NCBI RefSeq assembly: GCF_029887935.1
Contig: NZ_JARXRO010000020.1
Location: 369,865-433,864 of the forward strand
Direction: 5' to 3'
Source of the DNA: Luteimonas kalidii
GTDB taxonomy: Bacteria > Pseudomonadota > Gammaproteobacteria > Xanthomonadales > Xanthomonadaceae
Length of the DNA stretch: 64,000 nt
Each line of letters starts with the position of its first letter. Position 1 is the stretch's first letter. Under the pieces are notes generated by a model. The model was not told the DNA's origin. It saw only the letters and a program-made list of their open reading frames with translations, and searched no databases. Of this stretch, positions 25,218 through 32,703 are shown piece by piece. A program made the translations under genes and the position numbers.

Positions 25218-25955
25218 CTATCCACGAAACGCGGGCACATAGATGTATCCCTCATCCACACTTCCAAACACTTGGTCTCGCTGCCCAGCTTGGTAGAGCG
25301 CACCGATATACATGCAGATGATCGCATCCAACATATCCTCGTTTCGCTTGAGCTCGCGCCCGACCAAATGCTGGATATGATCCGGCTCAACCTGCCTTCT
25401 AACGTCATCGGGCACATGGAGAGGCAGCAGGCTAGATGTCGCCAGGGAGCAGATAAGCCTGCCAAGTTCTATCTGTCCGACTCGCTTTTGGCCGACTGTC
25501 CCCTTCTTGTATGGCAGTCTTTCGCGCAACCCGAAGATCTCGATCAGCGCGGGATGCGGGTAGCACTCCAGCTGCCAACGCTGGCCCGTCGGGCCTAGGT
25601 GCCTGAACCCGAGTCGCTCAAGGTGGTTGGAGAGCACTACGCCGTCGGAATTAGGGTATCTGGCCAAGCTTGATGCATGGCATGAAGCCTTCCTGCCACC
25701 ATACGCACACCCAAGCTCTCGCTCGCAGGCGCGCATTCCGACCTCGTTTGAGATAACGAGCGGCGCGTCAATCGCCACCCCGTGCAGGTCCGGAACACAC
25801 CTCAGGGCTTCAATGACCGCGCCGATGCCGTAGTGGTCTCCGGAAACCGAGTGGAGAATTACCGAGTTCCCTGCAATCCGACCAATCGCAAGTGCCGTCG
25901 GGTTGCGCGTACCCAGCCATGCCAAGTCCACACCGGCAATTATTCGATCGCCCAT
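25218..25955 (-). CDS. DUF429 family protein (predicted RNase H-like fold)
   Basis: 245 residues, MGDRIIAGVDLAWLGTRNPT at the start, where the aspartate in GVDLAW opens an RNase H/actin-like fold. Further family marks are VAIDAPLVISNEVGMRACER, YGGRKASCHASSL and WQLECYPHPALIEIFGL followed by LPYKKG. The acidic residues in GVDLA, AIDAPL and ECYPHPA could form a metal site. DUF429 proteins are regarded as predicted nucleases, without firm biochemical proof that I know of. It lies three bases downstream of the preceding minus-strand gene, so the two form an operon. GC content is lower than in the surrounding chromosome. Confidence 0.87.
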   Translation of the reverse strand: MGDRIIAGVDLAWLGTRNPTALAIGRIAGNSVILHSVSGDHYGIGAVIEALRCVPDLHGVAIDAPLVISNEVGMRACERELGCAYGGRKASCHASSLARYPNSDGVVLSNHLERLGFRHLGPTGQRWQLECYPHPALIEIFGLRERLPYKKGTVGQKRVGQIELGRLICSLATSSLLPLHVPDDVRRQVEPDHIQHLVGRELKRNEDMLDAIICMYIGALYQAGQRDQVFGSVDEGYIYVPAFRG

Positions 25956-25958
25956 CGT

Positions 25959-26663
25959 CTAAACTACTGACGCGACTTGGCGGTCCGTCGCCGGCTCGCA
26001 CGTGACCCAGCCAAGATACAGGGTTGGGCCCGTCGTGCGCGGAACCTTCGCCAGCTGTCCATCTGACACGGTCGCCCCTAAAGCCGCGCCGAAAGCGATG
26101 TAGTCCGTAAGCGATACAGGATCCGACCGGAACGACTGGACGATCATCACCGCGTGCGCGGCTCCGAAGCGTTCTGCCTCGATGAGCGCCGACGCAGTGC
26201 GATGGAAAAGCTGGTACCGAAGTGCGTGGTCGGGAGGATGCTGCGCACCGAGCACTTTGCACAGGTGCTGCAGACGCGCCAGCTTGCCGGGCGAGGCGTC
26301 TCGCAGCCAGTCCCACAGCGGATCCCCGAACGTTTCACCCGCCTTTCCTTCCACGGACATCGATACGTATCCGCCCGGCGTTTTCAGCAGTGCCCAGACG
26401 TCGTTTTGCGAGGCTTTGCCACGCCCTTCCAGCTTGACCTTATGCTCCGGTAGTACGATCAAGGCAGTCGCGCTTGCCAGCTGTTCCTGCGTATCGAGCA
26501 GCGCCACGATCGGCGCGGGTATGCCGCGCTCGGAGTGCCTGGCCGCCTCCCAAGACACCGCAGTCTCGAACGCCGATGCGCCCCGTACCCAGTGCTTTTC
26601 CGGATCGGCCAGCAGTTGGCGCCAGGCCGATGGGCCACAAGACGGAATGAGTATTCGTGTCAC
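25959..26663 (-). CDS. Uncharacterised protein with PD-(D/E)XK-like motif
   Basis: 234 residues from a GTG at 26663, chosen because GGGGGAG lies six bases before it; an ATG at 26678 is the alternative. It begins (M)TRILIPSCGPSAWRQLLADP. The segment IVLPEHKVKLEGRGKASQND, then VWALLKTPGGYVSMSVEGKA contains an aspartate (D88) followed by a strand ending E105-x-K107, the spacing expected of PD-(D/E)XK nucleases. A helical region (ARLQHLCKVLG, LRYQLFHRTASALIEAERFG) and a strand (AVMIVQSF) follow. It resembles a widespread uncharacterised family. It is followed after three bases by the DUF429 gene. Nuclease activity is inferred. Confidence 0.8.
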   Translation of the reverse strand: MTRILIPSCGPSAWRQLLADPEKHWVRGASAFETAVSWEAARHSERGIPAPIVALLDTQEQLASATALIVLPEHKVKLEGRGKASQNDVWALLKTPGGYVSMSVEGKAGETFGDPLWDWLRDASPGKLARLQHLCKVLGAQHPPDHALRYQLFHRTASALIEAERFGAAHAVMIVQSFRSDPVSLTDYIAFGAALGATVSDGQLAKVPRTTGPTLYLGWVTCEPATDRQVASVV

Positions 26664-26745
26664 AGGCTTCTCCCCCATGCAGACGTCTCGTTCCCGGACG
26701 GATCAGCGGGACCCAGGTCGGTGTCGATTGGCCCGCGACGCGAGG

Positions 26746-26768
26746 ATTAATTCCCTCCGTCCCCTTTT
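26746..26768. repeat. Copy of the GACGGAGGGAATT element at the HEPN gene end
   Basis: On the minus strand this reads AAAAGGGGACGGAGGGAATT followed by AAT. It shares GACGGAGGGAATT with 23611-23623, and TTCCCTCCGTCC with 23635-23646. The element includes the stop codon and the last codons (K-G-D-G-G-N) of the HEPN-like gene. Strings of this kind are dispersed in many proteobacterial genomes as far as I recall, often near REP-associated transposases; none is present here. Confidence 0.55.
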
Positions 26769-28204
26769 GGCGGTCGAGCGCGTGGCGCTTTATTGGCAGG
26801 CCTTCTCTTTGATGGTTGGCGAACTGTTGCGGCTATCTTCCCGCCGGCACGCTCACTTGCTTCCTCGCTGTAAGGTTCGCCGTAAATTTCTTGATAAGTT
26901 GAGTAAAAATCTTCTCGCTGTCTAAATTTCTCGAAGAGCGGCCAAGCATGATAAGCGGCTTGGTCAAGCATCTCTCCTGACCTTCCTATCTCTCTCATCA
27001 GATCGATCGCTTGATCGTAGTCTTCCTGTAAGACAAGCAGTGCTAGCTTGAAGTCACGATAGCTGGCAGTCCAGTCAACAGATGCCAGAATATCTCTAGC
27101 TGCATCGTCTTTGTCAGAAAACTTCTTCGCAATTGCCGTGTTTATTAATCTTACGCGGTAGTCGAGTTCGCTGAGGTCCTTCTTCATCGGTGCTGTCAAG
27201 GAAAACTCTCCGAAGTCAGATGCTGTTCTCCATCTTTTGTCCTCGAGTGCTTGGTAGAGCAGGGCATTGATGGATTCGTGCACATCAGCAGCCTCTGCAG
27301 GAAAAACTTTCATCCAGAGGGTATGGCAAAGCATAAATCCAACCTTTGACATGACGCGGAGCATTCCCGCTAGGTCTGCGGGGGAGACTCCAAGTTGATG
27401 GCCAGGTCGAATCGTCGGGTCGATTTTGCAAGATTCGCGAGTGCAAACAGAAATGTACTGCTCATTTACAACCCCGTCGTTGTGCGCGAGCAAGTTCCTT
27501 CTCTGACTAAATTCAACGAAAAGCGGCCATTCATCGAATTTTCTAAGCGGGAGTCCGAACTTCTTTTCGAGCTGAGAGAACTGTTCGATATAACTGTCGC
27601 GCCGGAAAGAGTCGATCTCCTTTTCCAGCATTGCGCGACTTGCTGATTCAATATCAGAAAATTCCAAGAGATCGACTAGGGTAATCTCCCTAGAAATTCC
27701 TTTCAGAAGTTCGAAGTTCTTGAGATATATTTGCTTTAGTAGCCTCCCTATAAATGCATCGAATACGCAGAATCCTTGCATAAATAGGCTTCTGGCGAGT
27801 AGTGGGACACTATTGTCTTCAAGGAGTCGATGTTGTTTTGCCATTGCGGCGGAGAACTCCACGAAGTCTCTGGCGTTATCGAAGATGATTTCCAAGCCCT
27901 CGTGTGGGTCTTCATCGACGAACGCCTCAATTTTCCTTCGAGTTTTTTCGATCTCGTTCCTTTGCCAAGTCGCGAGATGCGGAAGCACGACCTGTGTTGT
28001 CTGAAATATATTCCAGATCGACTCTAAGTATGTCCTTATGACCACATGTAGTTCTGGGAGGGCGGGTTCAGCATCTTCTAGGTGATCAGGTAGCTCGGCT
28101 TTCGCCGTCGCTTTCTGCCTCTTTTGCGGGGCAGGTGCGATCCCTTTGCCTTTGGTTCCCGTGCTTCCCTTGTTGCTTTTACCAGTATTCTCGACAGCTG
28201 CCAT
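26747..28204 (-). CDS. HEPN-like protein with R-x4-H motif
   Basis: 485 residues, distinctly lower in GC than the surrounding chromosome. A lysine-rich, probably disordered N-terminus (MAAVENTGKSNKGSTGTKG) is followed by a long helical protein. Residues 226-251 contain PLFVEFSQRRNLLAHNDGVV, where R236 and H241 make the R-x4-6-H motif of HEPN ribonucleases. The following DGVVNEQYI is also typical. The C-terminal half (LNTAIAKKFSD-like helices, then DILASVDWTASYRDFKLALL) is unrecognised and could be a sensor. The last residues (PPKGDGGN) come from a dispersed repeat, so the natural end may be lost. Predicted RNA cleavage in defence is inference. Confidence 0.8.
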   Translation of the reverse strand: MAAVENTGKSNKGSTGTKGKGIAPAPQKRQKATAKAELPDHLEDAEPALPELHVVIRTYLESIWNIFQTTQVVLPHLATWQRNEIEKTRRKIEAFVDEDPHEGLEIIFDNARDFVEFSAAMAKQHRLLEDNSVPLLARSLFMQGFCVFDAFIGRLLKQIYLKNFELLKGISREITLVDLLEFSDIESASRAMLEKEIDSFRRDSYIEQFSQLEKKFGLPLRKFDEWPLFVEFSQRRNLLAHNDGVVNEQYISVCTRESCKIDPTIRPGHQLGVSPADLAGMLRVMSKVGFMLCHTLWMKVFPAEAADVHESINALLYQALEDKRWRTASDFGEFSLTAPMKKDLSELDYRVRLINTAIAKKFSDKDDAARDILASVDWTASYRDFKLALLVLQEDYDQAIDLMREIGRSGEMLDQAAYHAWPLFEKFRQREDFYSTYQEIYGEPYSEEASERAGGKIAATVRQPSKRRPANKAPRARPPKGDGGN

Positions 28205-28248
28205 TCCGTCGTCCCCTTCTTTTGAACTGCCAGGTGACCATGCTCAAG

Positions 28249-28281
28249 AAAAAGGCCAGGTTCATTTCTGAACAACTGGCC
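28249..28281 (-). terminator. Intrinsic terminator of nrdJb
   Basis: On the minus strand GGCCAG and CTGGCC pair, with an inner GTTC/GAAC stem, and are followed directly by TTTTT. It begins 36 bases past the nrdJb stop. Confidence 0.85.
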
Positions 28282-28316
28282 TCTCCGCCTTTCCGCACGC
28301 AACGATCTCACTCATC

Positions 28317-29099
28317 TCACCCGCACTTGCTATACCCACAATTCAAACAGGTCGCACATCCGTCCATCAGCACCAGCGCCTTGGTGCTGCACTTGTGGCA
28401 CATGCTGGCGGAGGGCGGGAACGAGGCGCCGTCGCCGGTGACTTCGATGTCGCCGACGGGCTCGGGGTAGCCGGGGTCTTCGGGGGTGGCGTCTACGTCA
28501 GAGTTTTTTTTTGACTGCTGTTCGTAGGCGCGGCGCTTCTCGGCGATCAGGGCCTTCTGCGCGGGGCTCATCTGCGGGTCGTGCAGCATGCCGATCTGCT
28601 TGAGGTGGTCCTCGACGATGCTGCCCAGTTCGGCCACCAGGCTGGGCATGTACACGCCGCCGGCCTTGAAGTAGCCGCCCTTGGGGTCGAACACGGCCTT
28701 CATCTCTTCCACCAGGAAGGTCACGTCGCCGCCCTTGCGGAACACGGCGCTCATGATGCGGGTGAGCGCGACGATCCACTGGAAATGCTCCATCGACTTG
28801 GAGTTGATGAAGATCTCGAACGGGCGGCGGTGCTCGTGCTCGGTGCCGGCGTTGAGCACGATGTCGTTGATGGTCACGTACATGGCGTGCTCCACCAGCG
28901 GCGACTTGATCTTGTAGGTGCTGCCGATCAGCACCTCGGGGCGCTCGATGCGCTCGTGCATCTGGATCACGTCGGCGGTCTTGGGCAGCTCGGCCTCCAC
29001 CTGCTCGCGCGGCACGGACGCGGCCTTCACGGCCTTCTCCTTGTCCTCGGGGGTGACGACGGCATAACCCGTGATTTTCTTGTCGATCTTGACGGCCAT
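28317..29099 (-). CDS. nrdJb: Class II ribonucleotide reductase, small C-terminal part (NrdJb)
   Basis: 260 residues, MAVKIDKKITGYAVVTPEDK at the start. The central part is a TSCPD domain (YVTINDIVLNAGTEHEHRRP, FEIFINSKSMEHFQWIVALT, RIMSAVFRKGGDVTFLVEEM). The C-terminus carries a cysteine cluster, MCHKCSTKALVLMDGCATC continuing LNCGYSKCG: a four-cysteine zinc motif and the terminal C-x-x-C-type pair that re-reduces the active site. This matches the second half of split adenosylcobalamin-dependent reductases, as described for Pseudomonas NrdJa/NrdJb. The other half is at 30016-32166, on the same strand but separated by the H1-like gene. Confidence 0.92.
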   Translation of the reverse strand: MAVKIDKKITGYAVVTPEDKEKAVKAASVPREQVEAELPKTADVIQMHERIERPEVLIGSTYKIKSPLVEHAMYVTINDIVLNAGTEHEHRRPFEIFINSKSMEHFQWIVALTRIMSAVFRKGGDVTFLVEEMKAVFDPKGGYFKAGGVYMPSLVAELGSIVEDHLKQIGMLHDPQMSPAQKALIAEKRRAYEQQSKKNSDVDATPEDPGYPEPVGDIEVTGDGASFPPSASMCHKCSTKALVLMDGCATCLNCGYSKCG

Positions 29100-29176
29100 T
29101 GCGTGATCCTGGTGCTGCGGGGGAACGGGGTGTGGGTGTCGCGGGGTGACGCAGGGTGGGGCGGGCCTGGTCCCGG

Positions 29177-29203
29177 CCCCTCTCCCGCCGGGCGGGAGAG
29201 GGG
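29177..29203. repeat. Perfect GC-rich hairpin
   Basis: CCCCTCTCCCGCC paired with GGCGGGAGAGGGG around a single central base. There is no T tract. It lies between the H1-like gene and nrdJb, so it could attenuate read-through or merely be a dispersed palindrome of the CTCTCCCGC type. Confidence 0.7.
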
Positions 29204-29217
29204 AGGGAACGCGAGAC

Positions 29218-29748
29218 TTACTTCTTCTTCGCCGCCTTCTTGGCGGTCGCTTTCTTCGCCGGCGCCTTCTTCGCTGCGGCCTTCTTCGCCGGCGCCTTCT
29301 TCGCCGTGGCCTTCTTGCCGGCCTGCTTCATGGTCTTCTTCGCGGGGGCCTTCTTGGCCGCCGCCTTCTTCGCGGGCGCCTTGCGGGCCGGGGCCTTCTT
29401 CGCGCTCGCCTTCTTCGCAGGCGCCTTTTTGGCCGCGGCCTTCTTCGCCGGTGCCTTCTTGCTGGACTTCTTCGCGGCGGTCTTGCCGGTCTTGGCCTTC
29501 AGTGCGGCCACTTCGCGCTTGCCGGCGGCACTGGTGCTGGCCAGGGACTTCTTGGCCGCGGCCACGCGCTGGCCCACTGCCTTCCTCGCCTTGCCCGCCG
29601 TGGTGGCGGCCCGGGCGGCGGTCTTCTTCGCGCTGGTGACGGCGCTGCTGGCCTTCTCCGCCACGGTCTTGCCGATGTCCTTGGCCGTCTCGGCGACGGA
29701 TTCGGCGGCGTGGGTCAGGGTCTGTGCGACCCCGTTGCCGTTGCTCAT
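29218..29748 (-). CDS. Histone H1-like / AlgP-like lysine-alanine repeat protein
   Basis: 176 residues. The first 60 residues form an amphipathic helix ([40 protein letters not shown]) like phasin or apolipoprotein-type helices. From about residue 70 to the end the protein is a repeat of [13 protein letters not shown] units, extremely basic, as in AlgP, PhaF and bacterial H1 homologues. It should bind DNA non-specifically and may organise the nucleoid. GAGGA precedes the ATG at 29748. It is placed between the two halves of the ribonucleotide reductase, all on the minus strand. Confidence 0.87.
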   Translation of the reverse strand: MSNGNGVAQTLTHAAESVAETAKDIGKTVAEKASSAVTSAKKTAARAATTAGKARKAVGQRVAAAKKSLASTSAAGKREVAALKAKTGKTAAKKSSKKAPAKKAAAKKAPAKKASAKKAPARKAPAKKAAAKKAPAKKTMKQAGKKATAKKAPAKKAAAKKAPAKKATAKKAAKKK

Positions 29749-29876
29749 GGGTGTGTCCTCGTCAGTTTGCTTTTTTTCGGTGATCGGGTTACGGGCCAAA
29801 GTGCCCGTGGGCGAAATATGGAGCGCGAAGTGCGCGCTACGCAAGCAAAACCGCGAGGGGGTGTGCCCCCACCCCG

Positions 29877-29935
29877 ACCCTCCACCCGCGGAGCGGGGGA
29901 GGGAACACTTCAGTTCTTCCCCGCGAGCGGGGAAG
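29877..29935. repeat. Two GC-rich intergenic hairpins
   Basis: ACCCTCCACCCGCGGAGCGG continuing GGGAGGG at 29877-29903, and CTTCCCCGCGAGCGGGGAAG at 29917-29935. They lie in the 267-base gap between nrdJa and the H1-like gene. Similar motifs recur at 35740-35910. Confidence 0.65.
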
Positions 29936-30015
29936 GGAGTACATCGTCGGGGATGTCGCGTGGGCGGTGGCGGAGCGGGCGTGCCTTCCGTGGACCTGTC
30001 CGTCGTGGCCCGGTG

Positions 30016-32166
30016 TCAGAACTTTCCGTAGTAGCCCTCTTTCAGGGCATCGAACAGGTTGGCGGCGGTGTGGGTCTCGCCGTCGTATTCGATCTGCTCG
30101 TTGCCCTTGACCTCGATGGTGCTGCCGTCGTCCAGCTCGAAGCGGTAGGTGGTGTTGGCCAGGTCCGTCTCCTTGACCAGCACGCCCTGGAAGGCGGCCG
30201 GGTTGAAGCGGAACGTGGTGCAGCCCTTCAGCCCCTGCTGGTAGGCGTAGCGGTAGATGTCCTTGAAGTCCTCGTAGGGGTAGTCGGTGGGGACGTTCGC
30301 GGTCTTGGAGATGGACGAGTCCACCCACACCTGCGCGGCGGCCTGCACGTCGACGTGCTCCTTCGGGGTGATGTCGTCGGCGGAGATGAAATAGTCCGGC
30401 AGCTGCGCGTCGGGCGCCTCGGAGAACGGCATCGCCTTGGGGTTGACCAGCTCGCGGTAGGCCAGCAGCTCGTACGACCAGACGTCCACCTTCTCCTTGG
30501 ACTTCTTGCCTTCGCGGATCACGTTGCGGCTGTAGTGGTGGGCGAAGCTGGGCTCGATGCCGTTGGAGGCGTTGTTGGCCAGGCTCAGCGAGATGGTGCC
30601 GGTGGGCGCGATCGAGCTGTGGTGGGTGAAGCGCGCGCCGGTCTCGGCCAGCTGTTCGACCAGCTCGGGCGCGACTTCGGCGATCTTCTGCATGTAGCGG
30701 CTGTAGCGCGCGTGCAGCACCTTGCCCTCGATCTTCTGGCCCAGGCGCCAGCCGTCCTTCGCCATCTCCGGGCGCTTGCGCAGCATGGCGGCGGTGACCT
30801 CGAACTGCTCGTCCATGATCGGGGCCGGGCCCTTTTCCTGGGCCAGCGTGAGGCCGGTTTCCCAGCCGGCCACCGCCATCTCGCGGGCGATGCGGCTGGT
30901 GAACTCGCAACTGGCCGACGAGCCGTACTTCATCTGCAGCATCGTCACCGTGCTGCCCAGGCCCAGGAAGCCCATGCCGTGGCGGCGCTTGCGCATGATC
31001 TCGGCCTGCTGCTGCGGCAGCGGCAGGCCGTTCACCTCGACCACGTTGTCGAGCATGCGGGTGAACACGCGCACGACTTCCTTGTATTCCTCCCAGTCGA
31101 AGGACGCCTGGTCGGTGAAGGGGTCGCGCACGAACTTGGTCAGGTTGACCGAACCCAGCAGGCAGGCGCCGTAGGGCGGCAGCGGCTGCTCGCCGCAGGG
31201 GTTGGTGGCGCGGATGGTCTCGCACCACCAGTTGTTGTTCATCTCGTTGACCTTGTCGATCAGGATGAACCCCGGCTCGGCGTAGTCGTAGGTCGAGACC
31301 ATGATCATGTCCCACAGGTGCCGGGCCTTGATGTGGCCGTAGACCTTGCAGGCCACCATGCCGTCGTCGCGGCTGATGTAGCCGTCGCTGTGCGGCCAGT
31401 CGCGCCAGGTGACGGTGTCGGCATCGGTGAAGTCGATGTCGCCGGCTTCCTTGTCGCTGATCGGGAACACCAGCGGCCACTCGGCGTCGTGTTCCACCGC
31501 GTCCATGAAGCCGTCGGTGATCAGCAGGCTCAGGTTGAACTGGCGCAGGCGCCCGTCCTCGCGCTTGGCGCGGATGAAGTCGCGCACGTCCGGATGGCTG
31601 ACGTCGAAGGTGCCCATCTGCGCGCCGCGGCGGCCGCCGGCGCTTGATACGGTGAAGCACATCTTGTCGTAGATATCCATGAAGGACATCGGACCCGACG
31701 TGTACGCGCCGGCGCCGGCGACGAACGCGCCGCGCGGGCGCAGCGTGCTGAATTCATAGCCGATGCCGCAGCCTGCCTTGAGCGTCAGCCCGGCCTCGTG
31801 GACCTTGTCCAGGATGCCGTCCATCGAATCGGTGATGGTGCCGCTGACGGTGCAGTTGATGGTGCTGGTGGCGGGCTTGTGCTCGAGCGCGCCGGCGTTG
31901 GACGTGATGCGGCCGGCGGGGATCGCCCCGCGGCGCAGCGCCCACAGGAACCGCTCGTTCCAGTACTTCTGCTTCTCCGGGGTGGCCTCGGCCTCGGACA
32001 GCGCGCGGGCGACACGCTGGTAGGTGCCGTCGATGTCGGCATCCACCGGCTCCCCGTGCTTGGTCTTGAGCCGGTACTTCTTGTCCCAGATGTCCTGCGA
32101 GGCGGGCTGCATCGGGATCTCCCGCTGGGCGGGCGTCTTCACTGCTTCCAGACGAACGGTGCTCAT
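30016..32166 (-). CDS. nrdJ: Adenosylcobalamin-dependent ribonucleotide reductase, catalytic part (NrdJa)
   Basis: 716 residues starting MSTVRLEAVKTPAQREIPMQ; GGAGAGGAG lies upstream of the ATG at 32166. Class II reductase marks are clear: TSNAGALEHKPATSTINCTV (first redox cysteine), FVAGAGAYTSGPMSFMDIYD, SSAGGRRGAQMGTFDVSHPD, the active-site ATNPCGEQPLPPYGACLLGS with the N-x-C-x-E radical/substrate motif and the partner cysteine, and APTGTISLSLANNASNGIEP. It makes deoxyribonucleotides with coenzyme B12, independent of oxygen. The C-terminal redox cysteines are missing here and are supplied by the separate protein at 28317-29099. Confidence 0.95.
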   Translation of the reverse strand: MSTVRLEAVKTPAQREIPMQPASQDIWDKKYRLKTKHGEPVDADIDGTYQRVARALSEAEATPEKQKYWNERFLWALRRGAIPAGRITSNAGALEHKPATSTINCTVSGTITDSMDGILDKVHEAGLTLKAGCGIGYEFSTLRPRGAFVAGAGAYTSGPMSFMDIYDKMCFTVSSAGGRRGAQMGTFDVSHPDVRDFIRAKREDGRLRQFNLSLLITDGFMDAVEHDAEWPLVFPISDKEAGDIDFTDADTVTWRDWPHSDGYISRDDGMVACKVYGHIKARHLWDMIMVSTYDYAEPGFILIDKVNEMNNNWWCETIRATNPCGEQPLPPYGACLLGSVNLTKFVRDPFTDQASFDWEEYKEVVRVFTRMLDNVVEVNGLPLPQQQAEIMRKRRHGMGFLGLGSTVTMLQMKYGSSASCEFTSRIAREMAVAGWETGLTLAQEKGPAPIMDEQFEVTAAMLRKRPEMAKDGWRLGQKIEGKVLHARYSRYMQKIAEVAPELVEQLAETGARFTHHSSIAPTGTISLSLANNASNGIEPSFAHHYSRNVIREGKKSKEKVDVWSYELLAYRELVNPKAMPFSEAPDAQLPDYFISADDITPKEHVDVQAAAQVWVDSSISKTANVPTDYPYEDFKDIYRYAYQQGLKGCTTFRFNPAAFQGVLVKETDLANTTYRFELDDGSTIEVKGNEQIEYDGETHTAANLFDALKEGYYGKF

Positions 32167-32703
32167 GCGTCTGCCATCTCCTCTCCGGCCAGGGTACGTG
32201 CCGCGGCCTGTTGTTGTTATGGGTGGAATCGAATCGGGGCGATGCCGCCGGCCCGGGGGTCCGGGCGTGGCGACGGGTCGGTGGCGGTCACGCGGGCGCG
32301 CGTCCGCCGAAGGGTTGCGGGATGCCGGTTGTGCTGCGCGGTGTCGCCATTGCGCGTCCCCTGTCGCCTCGGCTGCCGGGTCTGCCGCGGGTCGTCCAAA
32401 CCCCATGCCTTGGGCTTGTTACGACGGGCTGACCCCAACATCTTGTGGCGGGCCGGGCCAAGCTACGCGCGCCTCCAGGTGAAGTCAACAGCTTGCGGGG
32501 CGCGCCCGACGAAAGTCGCGCCGTGCCGCGGCGGGCCGCCGGAAAGTCCCCGTTCAGCTGGATCGGCGCGTCGGCGACGACACTTCCACCGGCCGGTCTT
32601 GATGCACTGCGGCGTAGCCGATGCGCATTCCGGGTTGCCGGAGTCGCGGCCGGCGCCCATCTTTGCCGGTCCTCCTTTCCGCCCCCTTGGTCGAACCGTC
32701 GCC
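32167..32703. other. Divergent intergenic region between nrdJa and the Do-type protease
   Basis: About 540 bases without a supported gene. It should hold divergent promoters. Candidate NrdR boxes lie at 32401-32448. I searched by eye for a cobalamin riboswitch (B12-box-like segment) and found none. Confidence 0.6.
32401..32448 (-). promoter_or_regulatory. Candidate tandem NrdR boxes upstream of nrdJa
   Basis: CCCCATGCCTTGGGCT (32401-32416) and CCCCAACATCTTGTGG (32433-32448) begin 32 bases apart, the three-turn spacing known for paired NrdR boxes. The second is a near-palindrome close to the ACACWAKATMTWGTGT-type consensus in its core; the first is weaker. They are about 235-280 bases before the nrdJa start. 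This is inference by eye. Confidence 0.35.

Noticed and set aside
29146..31647. 833-residue plus-strand open frame
   Set aside because: Antisense of nrdJa and the H1-like gene; the histidine/leucine/valine-rich text is the mirror of conserved reductase motifs.
32167..32703. Possible cobalamin riboswitch before nrdJa
   Set aside because: No B12-box-like segment or convincing pseudoknot arms could be seen on the minus strand.
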